A stretch of 28,728 bases of DNA from the NCBI GenBank assembly GCA_937967535.1, contig CALCMV010000358.1, positions 1 to 28,728 of the forward strand. Reading direction: 5' to 3'. The translations under genes and the position numbers were made by a program. The DNA is from an uncultured Saprospiraceae bacterium (GTDB taxonomy: Bacteria > Bacteroidota > Bacteroidia > Chitinophagales > Saprospiraceae). Positions 7,181 to 14,314 of the stretch are shown one piece after another. The notes beneath the pieces are model-generated. The model was not told the DNA's origin. It made no database searches and saw only the letters and a program-made list of their open reading frames with translations. How positions within the stretch are numbered: position 1 is the first letter of the stretch; every line of letters starts with the position of its first letter.

Positions 7181-7981
7181 TAGGTGTAGAACCATCTATC
7201 CTAACAAATTTGAGTTTAAGAATGATGAATAAATTTAAAGTTTATTTTGTTTTGTTTTTTGTTGATAATAAATAACTAACGAATCAAATATTTTATTTAA
7301 TTGATTATTCAAAATTGATAAACACATTAATATGTGTGAAGTAGGATTTGAATACATAGAGGTATTAACAAAAAATAAATCATATAATTTGACCTAAAAG
7401 TGGCATTAGTCCCTAAATATCATTAAATTGCATAAGTATTATGAATTGAATAAGTAATTTTAGAAGTGTAAATTGTTCATTTTAGTCTCGTATAATTTTT
7501 TTTACAAAATTTTATATCATTCAAAATTCAAAATTCACTCATTCAAAATTATTTTGTATCCTCTCCGTAGTTGTTTTTTTAAAGTAAGAACCAATTAACG
7601 CACAGGTAGTTTTTGAGGCGTAAAATACAATCGGTTTTTTAAACGATCCTTAGCAAATTTCATCTTTATGCGGTTGTAAAATATAGACAGCCGCAACATT
7701 CGTCTTGTGTGCGTTGATATTCAAGGTTCTTTAGGCTTCTTGATATTCTACCTGCCCGATGCGATTGTTATTTTTTTTGGTCTTGTAATTATTAGTTTTC
7801 CTTGCTTATCGTTACTTGTTTTATACTAATTGCAATATAAATTATTTTTATTTTGTAAAGTGTTACTAATGAATTGGTTTAACATTCATTTACCACATAT
7901 TTTGCACAGTAAAAATTAACAAAGAACGAAACACAAAGTGCAAAAAACCTAATGTAATTACTTGTTTTTTAATTTTTTATC
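7181..7981. other. 801-base intergenic region with a possible structured leader or small RNA
   Basis: The first 400 bases are very AT-rich, with ATTCAAAATTCA-type low-complexity words at about 7518-7551, and hold no gene. From about 7590 to 7780 the sequence becomes more structured: a bulged hairpin at 7629-7647, an 8-bp hairpin at 7670-7694 (GCGGTTGT and ACAGCCGC, one G-U pair), and long-range inverted words AACGCACA (7597-7604) with TGTGCGTT (7708-7715) and CAGGTAG (7603-7609) with CTACCTG (7748-7754). A T-rich run follows at about 7768-7778. I recognise no known RNA family. Confidence 0.4.
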
Positions 7982-8437
7982 ATGAACATTTTTGTAGCAA
8001 AACTCAACTACAACACTTCGGAGTTGGACATCCGCCAATTGTTTGAGCAATTCGGTACGGTAGATTCTGTCAAAATTATCACAGACCGCGATACGGGACG
8101 TTCTAAAGGTTTCGGCTTCGTAGAAATGCCCGACGACGAAGAAGCTTATGCGGCTATTAATGCCCTCAATGAAACCGAAGTAGACGATTTTAACATAGCA
8201 GTCAAAAAAGCTGTACCTCGCGAGGAAAGAAATAACAGACGCGGCGGCGGTGGCGGTTATAATCGCAACCGAGGCGGTGGCGGCGGTGGTTATAGAGACC
8301 GTCGTGGCGGCGGTGGTGGCGGTGGCTATCGTGACCGCAGAGACAGTGGCGGCGATGGTGGCGGCGGCGGCGGTTATCGCCAACGCAAGCGCAGAGATAG
8401 CTGGTCAGATGACCGAAGCAGCAACAAAGACTGGTAG
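7982..8437 (+). CDS. RRM-type RNA-binding protein with RGG/glycine-rich tail
   Basis: The 151-residue protein has one RNA recognition motif at about 1-80, with RNP2 IFVAKL (3-8) and RNP1 KGFGFVEM (42-49). A tail at 80-151 is made of RGGGGG, YRDRR and RGGGGGGGY repeats. This matches bacterial glycine-rich RNA-binding proteins (as in cyanobacterial Rbp and many Bacteroidota), which bind single-stranded RNA and are often cold- or stress-induced. The RGG tail could promote multivalent RNA binding. The start is the only ATG before the RRM. A long upstream region may serve as an untranslated leader. A strong terminator follows at 8491. The glycine codons are mostly GGC/GGT, so the tail is far more GC-rich than its neighbours; this follows from the amino acid composition and does not by itself suggest transfer. 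Confidence 0.92.
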   Translation: MNIFVAKLNYNTSELDIRQLFEQFGTVDSVKIITDRDTGRSKGFGFVEMPDDEEAYAAINALNETEVDDFNIAVKKAVPREERNNRRGGGGGYNRNRGGGGGGYRDRRGGGGGGGYRDRRDSGGDGGGGGGYRQRKRRDSWSDDRSSNKDW

Positions 8438-8490
8438 GCGAAAATTACGAGTTAGCATGACGATTAGCGAGCTAACAAATTGATGAATAG

Positions 8491-8525
8491 AACCTGTAAG
8501 GATTTTTAAATCCTTACAGGTTTTT
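8491..8525 (+). terminator. Strong intrinsic terminator after the RNA-binding protein gene
   Basis: AACCTGTAAGGATTT (8491-8505) and its complement (8508-8522) form a stem of about 14-15 bp with a tiny loop, followed by a T run. The position 54 bases after the RRM gene stop fits Rho-independent termination. The A/T symmetry would allow some function in both directions. Confidence 0.8.
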
Positions 8526-8577
8526 CTATTTCTGAGTAGATTGAAGCTCAAATCCAATCAAAAATCATCCGATTGTT

Positions 8578-9348
8578 ATGAATATAATAGTTGAAAAAAA
8601 TGAGGGAATTAGCACCATTTTAATCAATCGTCCTCACGTAAAAAATGCTGTGGATGGAATCACTGCCCAACAATTGGCAGATGCGTTCAGAGATTTTGAA
8701 GCAGATGAAGAGGCTTCGGTAGCTGTCTTGGGCGGTATCGGAGGCACTTTCTGTGCGGGGGCAGATTTGAAAGCCCTGGCAGAGAAAAGACAAGCCAACC
8801 AAACCACGCCCGATGGAGATGCCCCGATGGGACCAAGCCGCATGTTGCTCTCCAAACCCGTCATTGCAGCCATATCGGGCTATGCCGTAGCCGGTGGTTT
8901 GGAGTTGGCACTATGGTGTGACATGCGAGTGATGGAACGCTCGGCTGTGATGGGGATATTTTGCAGACGATGGGGCGTGCCTTTGATAGATGGCGGAACG
9001 GTGCGCTTGCCACGATTGATAGGTATGAGTCGGGCAATGGATTTGATACTCACAGGCAGACCCGTAGACGCAGAAGAAGCCTTCAACATAGGCTTGGCAA
9101 ATCGCCTTGTAGCAGATGGTGAAGCCCTCAAAACAGCGCAAGAACTCGCCGCAAACATCGCCAAATTTCCACAAATATGTATGCGTAATGACCGCCTGAG
9201 TGCCTATACGCAATGGAATTTTTCGATAAATGACGCTATGCAAAAAGAGTTTCAGTTGGGCATGAACACCATTCAATCAAATGAAACTTTTGAAGGAGCA
9301 AAACGATTTGCAAGTGGAAAAGGACGACATGGAAGTTTTGAGGAGTGA
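8578..9348 (+). CDS. Crotonase / enoyl-CoA hydratase-isomerase family protein
   Basis: Crotonase enzymes act on acyl-CoA thioesters (hydration, isomerisation, hydrolysis). The 256-residue length is typical. The oxyanion-hole elements are present: CAGADLKAL (59-67) and ISGYAVAGGLELALWCDMRV (99-118). Of the two catalytic glutamates of classical hydratases, the one in GGLELA (E109) is kept, but the PEI-type glutamate is replaced: the segment reads GIFCRRWGVPLIDGGT, with Cys129 at the expected position. This GxFCRRWGVPLIDGGT signature belongs to a recognised clade of crotonase-like proteins, so the exact reaction is uncertain. The gene stands alone; the next gene converges on it 85 bases downstream through CATTCACTCA-type repeats. 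Confidence 0.88.
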   Translation: MNIIVEKNEGISTILINRPHVKNAVDGITAQQLADAFRDFEADEEASVAVLGGIGGTFCAGADLKALAEKRQANQTTPDGDAPMGPSRMLLSKPVIAAISGYAVAGGLELALWCDMRVMERSAVMGIFCRRWGVPLIDGGTVRLPRLIGMSRAMDLILTGRPVDAEEAFNIGLANRLVADGEALKTAQELAANIAKFPQICMRNDRLSAYTQWNFSINDAMQKEFQLGMNTIQSNETFEGAKRFASGKGRHGSFEE

Positions 9349-9350
9349 GC

Positions 9351-9433
9351 AATTTTAGAGCATCTTTACCTGAATCAAAATTCACCCATTCAAAATTCAC
9401 TCATTCACCCATTCACTCATTCACTCATTGACC
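9351..9433. repeat. Low-complexity CATTCAC/CATTCAAAA tract between convergent genes
   Basis: About 60 bases before 9431 consist of repeated CATTCAAAATTCAC and CATTCACTCATTCAC words. Similar tracts lie at 7518-7551, 24561-24593 and, as AAAATCAA words, at 391-430, usually right after a stop codon. The function is unknown; slipped-strand expansion is the simplest explanation. Confidence 0.6.
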
Positions 9434-10216
9434 TCACTCCATCAAATCAGGAAATGCCGCCACAATATCTTGCCAAATTGGTTGATAACTAAACCAACCT
9501 GCTACCGGAAATCCGACCTCATTATTGCGCGTATTCAAGGCGGTATCGTGGTCAATGTGGTGAATTTTATTGCCCGTTGATTCTGCTAAAATTTGCGATT
9601 GACAGCAGCGTTCCATGCTGATAAACCACCAAGCCGTTTCTTCTACTGAACCTCCGACAGTCAGCAAACCATGATTTTTCAAAATGGCAGCTTTTTTATC
9701 GCCAAGTGCTTCGGCGATTCGGTCGCCTTCGCTTGTATCGTTCACCACGCCCGTATAATCGTCAAAAAGCCCGTGGTCATCATAAAAGGCACATGAATCT
9801 TGCGTAATCGCGTCCAATTTTTTCCCAAAAGTCGCAAACGTTTTCCCGTAGATAGAATGGGCATGTGCAGCAGCCACCACGTCGGGTCGCGCCACATGTA
9901 TACGCGAATGAATCGCAAAAGCCGCCCTATTGAGCATCGTGTGTTTGCCCTCTACAATTTCGCCCGCTTCATTGACCAAAATGAGGTCAGAAACTTTGAT
10001 TTTATTGAAAGAAACTCCAAATGGATTCACCCAAAAATGGTCGGTCAACTCCGGGTCGCGTGCAGTGATATGTCCTGCAACACCTTCTGAAAAACCAAAT
10101 TTTCCAAACACCCGAAATGCGCCTGCCAATTGTTGTTTTCGATGCAATCTTTCTGCTTTGACATCCGTGCGAGTAGGCATCAAATTTTCATACATTGGTG
10201 GATTTAAAACAGCCAT
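9434..10216 (-). CDS. Class II aldolase/adducin family protein
   Basis: The 260-residue protein has the class II aldolase/adducin fold. Zinc ligands seen are H118 and H120 (AAAHAHS) and H182 (LKNHG). GVAGHITARDP (46-55) is the phosphate-binding region and RPDVVAAAHAHS the metal site. Compared with fuculose-phosphate aldolase (recalled SSEWRFH), the catalytic Glu position reads NRAAFAIH here, so the general acid/base glutamate appears to be Ala99. Such variants form a large group of bacterial and fungal proteins annotated only as class II aldolase/adducin-like, so aldol cleavage is doubtful. The start MAVLNPPMYENLMP at 10216 is the only suitable one. It is divergent from the saccharopine-dehydrogenase-like gene. 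Confidence 0.87.
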   Translation of the reverse strand: MAVLNPPMYENLMPTRTDVKAERLHRKQQLAGAFRVFGKFGFSEGVAGHITARDPELTDHFWVNPFGVSFNKIKVSDLILVNEAGEIVEGKHTMLNRAAFAIHSRIHVARPDVVAAAHAHSIYGKTFATFGKKLDAITQDSCAFYDDHGLFDDYTGVVNDTSEGDRIAEALGDKKAAILKNHGLLTVGGSVEETAWWFISMERCCQSQILAESTGNKIHHIDHDTALNTRNNEVGFPVAGWFSYQPIWQDIVAAFPDLME

Positions 10217-10280
10217 ATTATTAATTTTTTATTTTATTTATTTTTAAATTTTTCGACATACTACTGCACATCTTTAATTT

Positions 10281-10349
10281 TGCCACAAAGACACAAAGAA
10301 TTTTCATTTATCAGCAATTTATACTTTGTGTCTTCGTGTCTTTGTGGCA
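10281..10349. repeat. Inverted repeat of the CCACAAAGACACAAAG type
   Basis: TGCCACAAAGACACAAAG (10281-10298) is mirrored by an imperfect complement at 10324-10349 (TTTGTGTCTTCG followed by TGTCTTTGTGGCA), with a 25-base loop. A half copy, GCCACAAAGACATAAAGG, is present at about 15608-15625. It is a small dispersed intergenic repeat and may form a transcript-ending hairpin. Confidence 0.7.
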
Positions 10350-10610
10350 GTTTTCAATTTTGAATTTCAATAAGAAAAATGACCTCATTCAGAACATTTA
10401 ATAAGTCCAAAAAATTAACAGAACGTCAGTTTTACATTTCAAAAACGTGTCAACTACTTTTAGCACAAATTTAAACATGCCAAAAATAGTGTAATTATTT
10501 GCAAAGGTGATAAGAATCATTTTTTTATTTCAGTAAATGCCAAATCCACGCGAAACAAACATATTGTTAATTTCGTAAACACTAAATGAGGGCAAATTCA
10601 CTAGTAAAAT

Positions 10611-10643
10611 CAGGCTTAAAATGATTGCTTTTTTATACTTTTG
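10611..10643 (+). promoter_or_regulatory. Candidate promoter of the saccharopine-dehydrogenase-like gene
   Basis: TACTTTTG (10636-10643) fits TAnnTTTG. No clear TTTG -33 box is seen at the right distance. Transcription would begin near 10650, downstream of the longest possible start (10621) and upstream of the ATG at 10702, which supports the shorter protein. Confidence 0.4.
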
Positions 10644-10701
10644 TCCGTTTTTTATCTCAAGCAAAAATCACAAAATTAAAAATCAAATAAATTATTCGCA
10701 A

Positions 10702-11904
10702 ATGAAAATAGGTATCATTCGGGAAGGAAAAGTACCACCCGATTCTCGCGTTCCGCTGACTCCAAAACAATGTCGCTACATACTCGACAATTATCCCATT
10801 CAAATTAAAGTACAAAAATCAACCGGACGCTGCTATACCGATGCAGAATATGAAGCTGAAGGCATTCCAATTGTAGATGATGTCGTTGATTGCGAGGTGC
10901 TTATGGGGGTCAAAGAAGTACCAATTGACCAACTCATTGCCGAAAAAACATACTTTTATTTTTCCCATACCATAAAAAAACAAGCCTACAACCGCGACCT
11001 GCTCCGTGCCATGTTGGAAAAAAATATCCGCATGATAGACTACGAAACCCTGACCAATGAGCGCGGCAAACGCCTCATTGCCTTTGGTCGTTTTGCGGGT
11101 ATTGTGGGCGCACACAATGGCGTGATGACTTACGGCTGGCGCACCAAGACTTTCGACCTCAAACGCATGAAAGACTGCCATGACTACGCCGAAGCCAAAG
11201 CCATTTACAAGACTCTCCAACTGCCTGCCTTCAAAATCGTAGTAACAGGCGCGGGGCGCGTATCAGGCGGTGCGATAGAAGTATTGGAAGCGATGAATAT
11301 ACGCCGCGTCAAGCCCGACGAATTTTTGATTAATGAGTACAACGAAGCCGTTTTTACTCAACTTAGCTGTAAGGATTACGCCCAACATAAAGCCACCAAA
11401 GGCTTCGATAAAGCTGATTTCTATGCCAATCCACAAGATTACGAATCCAAATTTGCACCCTACACGCAGGTAGCGGACCTGATGATAAATGGCATTTATT
11501 GGGACAATCAAGCTCCTGTCTTTTTTACTGCGGAGGAAATGAAACACGACGATTTCAATATCAGCGTTATAGCCGATGTGACCTGTGATATTGCGCCTGT
11601 TTCGTCCATTCCATCTACTCTGGATGCCAGTACGATTGCCGACCCGATTTTCGGTTACGATGTACAAAGCGGTACGATGAGCATCCCGCACCGGCGCGGC
11701 GTAGTAGACATGATGACCATTGATAATCTGCCCAATGAAATGCCCCGCGATGCCTCCCAAGCCTTCGGTGAACAATTCGTCAACAGTGTTCTCGAAGAAT
11801 TATTAAACGATAAACAAAGTCCTGTTATTCAACGAGCTACGATAGCTGTAGATGGAAAATTGGGTGAACATTTTGGATATTTGAAAGATTATGTAGGCAC
11901 CTAA
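10702..11904 (+). CDS. Saccharopine dehydrogenase (lysine-forming)/alanine dehydrogenase-like oxidoreductase
   Basis: The 400-residue protein resembles the NAD-dependent saccharopine dehydrogenase/alanine dehydrogenase superfamily. Seen are the N-terminal MKIGIIREGKVPPDSRVPLTP, the pair K71 (GVKEVP) and H89 (YFYFSHTIKKQ) that match the catalytic Lys and His of yeast Lys1-type enzymes, the nucleotide loop VTGAGRVSGGA (181-191), and the C-terminal DPIFGYD and GVVDMMTIDNLPNEMPRDAS segments. The known reaction in the family is saccharopine + NAD+ to lysine + 2-oxoglutarate; whether this organism uses that route is unknown, so a related amino acid dehydrogenase activity is possible. I chose the ATG at 10702 over one at 10621 because the family starts at MKIGI and a promoter box lies between. 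It converges on the YkgJ-type gene, 20 bases away. Confidence 0.85.
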   Translation: MKIGIIREGKVPPDSRVPLTPKQCRYILDNYPIQIKVQKSTGRCYTDAEYEAEGIPIVDDVVDCEVLMGVKEVPIDQLIAEKTYFYFSHTIKKQAYNRDLLRAMLEKNIRMIDYETLTNERGKRLIAFGRFAGIVGAHNGVMTYGWRTKTFDLKRMKDCHDYAEAKAIYKTLQLPAFKIVVTGAGRVSGGAIEVLEAMNIRRVKPDEFLINEYNEAVFTQLSCKDYAQHKATKGFDKADFYANPQDYESKFAPYTQVADLMINGIYWDNQAPVFFTAEEMKHDDFNISVIADVTCDIAPVSSIPSTLDASTIADPIFGYDVQSGTMSIPHRRGVVDMMTIDNLPNEMPRDASQAFGEQFVNSVLEELLNDKQSPVIQRATIAVDGKLGEHFGYLKDYVGT

Positions 11905-11924
11905 TGCGAACCGGAAGTGCTGCT

Positions 11925-12404
11925 CTATATTTGCATCAAGCGTTCGACAATATGAAAGACCGCCGGGCAATACATCACATTTTGCTGATGTAATTTCAAG
12001 TGGTCGGCAAATTCGAGATTATCTGTATGCGGGTATTTGCGGCAGGCTTTGGGACGCACTTCGTAGATGAGGCAGGCATTATCCGACTGCAAAAACGGGC
12101 ATGGCGTGGTATTCATCACCATATCACCATCTTCATCCTGATGCAGATATTCTTCTCCAAATCGGGCGACTTTCATGCCCAGATGTTTGGCAATACGCGA
12201 AGCATCTGCACGATTCACGATAGGCGGAATACTCGTACAGCAATTCGCACAATCCAAACAATCTAATTCGCCGAATACCTCCTCATGCAATCGTTCTGCA
12301 CGTTCATTTAGCACTTTGGACTTTTCGCGTTTGAGCCGATTGATGAATTTGTGGTGTTCTTTCTGTGTACTTGCACTTCGATTTTTCCAATCTTGTATTA
12401 ACAT
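11925..12404 (-). CDS. YkgJ-family cysteine-cluster protein
   Basis: The 159-residue protein has the cysteine pattern of the YkgJ/Fe-S-oxidoreductase-like family (CxxCxxCC): C49, C52, C55, C56, then C102 (PCPFL), C111 and C121 (ACLIYEVRPKACRKYP) and C146. These eight cysteines probably bind zinc or an Fe-S cluster; the biochemical role of the family is not established. The N-terminus is a basic helix. It lies 35 bases downstream of the di-heme peroxidase gene on the same strand and may be the last gene of that operon, where a metal-handling role would fit. Confidence 0.88.
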   Translation of the reverse strand: MLIQDWKNRSASTQKEHHKFINRLKREKSKVLNERAERLHEEVFGELDCLDCANCCTSIPPIVNRADASRIAKHLGMKVARFGEEYLHQDEDGDMVMNTTPCPFLQSDNACLIYEVRPKACRKYPHTDNLEFADHLKLHQQNVMYCPAVFHIVERLMQI

Positions 12405-12439
12405 GAAAATGAGTAAATGTTTTTACACTTGTTTATTCC

Positions 12440-13510
12440 TTATTGATATTCAGGATTGTTGATGAATGTTTCGTCAGTGAGACTTTCGAGGAAGCTAATC
12501 AGGTCGGATTGTTGTTGGGCGGTCAGATTTAGTGCTTGTATGAGTAGGCTTTTATTGGCGTGTGTGCTGCCACCTGAATTATAATGTTCAAGCACAGATT
12601 CGAGGCTAGGCAGGCTGCCATCGTGCATATAGGGAGGGGTAAGTGCGACATTGCGAAGTGAGGGAATTTTGAATTTGCCAATATCATTAGGATCTGCGGT
12701 GAGTCGGGCGCGTCCTTCATCTTCATAATTTTCATACAAACCGGTATTTTCAAAATTATAATTGGTAAAATTAAAACCCGTATGACAGGTCGCACATTGT
12801 AATTGATTGAAAAACAAGTCTTTACCTCGAATTTGTTCGGTGGTCAGGGCATTTTGATTGCCGCGTGTGTATTGGTCGTAAGGGCTATTGCCACTCACCA
12901 AAATGCGTTGGAAAGCTGCCAATGAACGGCTGATGACGTAGGCATTAGGTTGGCGGTCGTAGGCTATTTTTGACATCTTGATATAGTCCTCGTCGTTCCG
13001 CAAACGGGCAGCAGCTTCGGCTACGGTGATGTCCATTTCGACTTCATCAACAATCGGTCCGAGTGCCTGTGTTTCGAGGCTCGGACTGCCGCCTTCACGA
13101 AAGAAGTAAGGATGCCAAGCCACATTTGCGAGCGAAGGCACATTGCGAAAACCCTCGCGCTCTTGTATGCCCACACTTATAGGCAGATTGTCGGCAAAGG
13201 CTTTGGAGGGCAAATGACAAGTAGCGCAGGAAATAGTAGAATCGCGTGACAAAACAGGGTCGTAAAATAGCTTTTTGCCCAACTCAATACGCTCAAAGGT
13301 AAGTTGGTTGTCGTCGGGAATAAGGGGACTCGTGAAGCCATCAGGCACTTGGAGGCTATAGGGTGTTTGGATTTGGGCTGCTTCGTCGGGACGGCAAGCG
13401 GTAAAAGCAATCGCCAGAATAAAAAGAAGCAAAAACGATGGGTAAAAACCTACCGTTTTTGCGATATTATTTGAATATATCTTATCGAATTTTGAATATA
13501 TTTTCGACAT
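12440..13510 (-). CDS. Di-heme cytochrome c peroxidase family lipoprotein (MauG/MbnH-like)
   Basis: The 356-residue protein has a signal region ending in a lipobox (FTAC, lipid Cys39) and two c-type heme motifs CATCH (C95-H99 and C239-H243), the hallmark of bacterial cytochrome c peroxidases and of the related MauG/MbnH enzymes, which oxidise a tryptophan of a partner protein. Conserved segments include LGKKLFYDPVLSRD, NVPSLANVAWHPYFFREGG and PSLRNVALTPPYMHDGS. It overlaps the end of the MbnP-like gene by 29 bases, so the pair is likely translationally coupled. That neighbour makes an MbnH-like role (maturing MbnP) more likely than plain H2O2 scavenging. The N-terminus before the hydrophobic core is unusually long (about 20 residues), but no other Met is available. 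Confidence 0.9.
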   Translation of the reverse strand: MSKIYSKFDKIYSNNIAKTVGFYPSFLLLFILAIAFTACRPDEAAQIQTPYSLQVPDGFTSPLIPDDNQLTFERIELGKKLFYDPVLSRDSTISCATCHLPSKAFADNLPISVGIQEREGFRNVPSLANVAWHPYFFREGGSPSLETQALGPIVDEVEMDITVAEAAARLRNDEDYIKMSKIAYDRQPNAYVISRSLAAFQRILVSGNSPYDQYTRGNQNALTTEQIRGKDLFFNQLQCATCHTGFNFTNYNFENTGLYENYEDEGRARLTADPNDIGKFKIPSLRNVALTPPYMHDGSLPSLESVLEHYNSGGSTHANKSLLIQALNLTAQQQSDLISFLESLTDETFINNPEYQ

Positions 13511-14279
13511 TGTTCATAATTTCTGTGGCAAATTCAGGATTACTGTTTGGGCGGGAAAATAATTGATTTGCTAAGTCGTAACCTTCAAAAATCCCTTTCA
13601 CATCATAGCTGACATCCAACTCAAAACCTAAGCGGTCAACGGCGGTAGCTTCGGTAATGGCTAATGCAATATTTTTCAAATTGGAATCAAAACCGCAGTG
13701 AATAGACATGGTTTCGGAGGCATCCGGCTCGTATTCGCCATCGCCGTTGACATCTACCGCACCTTCGATGAGGAAGAATTTGTAGCCTGCCGTCCAACTC
13801 CAATGTTGAATATCCGGGCTATCGGCAGAAAGCGGGTTGTCGGAGGGTTGGAGTGCCGGGTCAGCATGGTTGTTGACCGAATCTACTCCTACGTTGAATT
13901 TGACTTCTTGCAAATCACCGACTTTTAATTCGCCAATTTCTTCAAGTTTATTGACTTCGGTAGCCAGCAGTGTCTCTTCGGATGCAAAATTTTCTGTTGA
14001 TGTGACCAAATTAACATCGCTCACATAAAATCTAATTTGGTCAAAGCGTACATTTAAGCCATTGATAATGTAATCCTGCCCAAAACTAAGTTGTGTAGAA
14101 TCATCTATCATTGGCACAAAACGCATGAGTACATTAGGAAAAGTACAGCTATTATTTTCTAATTCTGCCAATACATCATAATTAATGGCACTGGGGTCGG
14201 TACAGCCCTCTCGTTCTACCTGACAACTTATCAAGCTCATTAGCGCAATAGCGCATAAATACAATATGATATTTTTCAT
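13482..14279 (-). CDS. MbnP-like copper-binding lipoprotein
   Basis: The 265-residue protein has a lipoprotein signal (LISC, lipid Cys19). Next comes one GCTDPSAINY...NNSC motif (25-45), a short module frequent in Bacteroidota surface proteins. The rest resembles the MbnP family: an N-terminal beta region (NVLMRFVPMID), FDQIRFYVSDV, the signature HWSWTAGYKFFLIEG (159-173), DVNGDGEYEPD (176-186), and a late domain with HCGF. In characterised MbnP a tryptophan is converted to kynurenine by the di-heme enzyme MbnH and the product binds copper; the partner enzyme is encoded next door with a 29-base overlap. Trp160 or Trp162 is the obvious candidate site, but I cannot say which. The gene starts 35 bases after the OmpA-like gene and is probably co-transcribed with it. 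Confidence 0.82.
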   Translation of the reverse strand: MKNIILYLCAIALMSLISCQVEREGCTDPSAINYDVLAELENNSCTFPNVLMRFVPMIDDSTQLSFGQDYIINGLNVRFDQIRFYVSDVNLVTSTENFASEETLLATEVNKLEEIGELKVGDLQEVKFNVGVDSVNNHADPALQPSDNPLSADSPDIQHWSWTAGYKFFLIEGAVDVNGDGEYEPDASETMSIHCGFDSNLKNIALAITEATAVDRLGFELDVSYDVKGIFEGYDLANQLFSRPNSNPEFATEIMNNVENIFKIR

Positions 14280-14314
14280 TAATTCGTTTTTTATTTAACG
14301 TAATATAGAAACAC

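Larger units (their letters stand above)
10217..10701. other. Divergent intergenic region with inverted repeat and a promoter
   Basis: This 485-base spacer separates two divergent genes. It contains the CACAAAGACACAAAG inverted repeat (10281-10349) and a TACTTTTG -7 box (10636-10643) for the rightward gene. The rest is AT-rich without coding capacity that I would trust. Confidence 0.5.

Noticed and set aside
7590..7780. Known housekeeping RNA (RNase P, tmRNA, SRP or 6S RNA)
   Set aside because: None of the conserved words that I know for RNase P, tmRNA or SRP RNA is present, and no single long hairpin with a central bulge as in 6S RNA is evident.
7958..8383. Minus-strand frame opposite the RRM/RGG gene (Ala/Thr/Ile-rich)
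   Set aside because: Its composition is the reverse complement of GGC/GGT glycine codons; it is not a real protein.
10621..10701. N-terminal extension of the saccharopine-dehydrogenase-like protein from the ATG at 10621
   Set aside because: The extension is not family-like and lies over a probable -7 promoter box; the conserved start is at 10702.
13482..13510. Frameshift or fusion between the MbnP-like and di-heme genes
   Set aside because: The 29-base overlap leaves both proteins with complete family ends and a proper lipoprotein signal in the second, so it is ordinary gene overlap.
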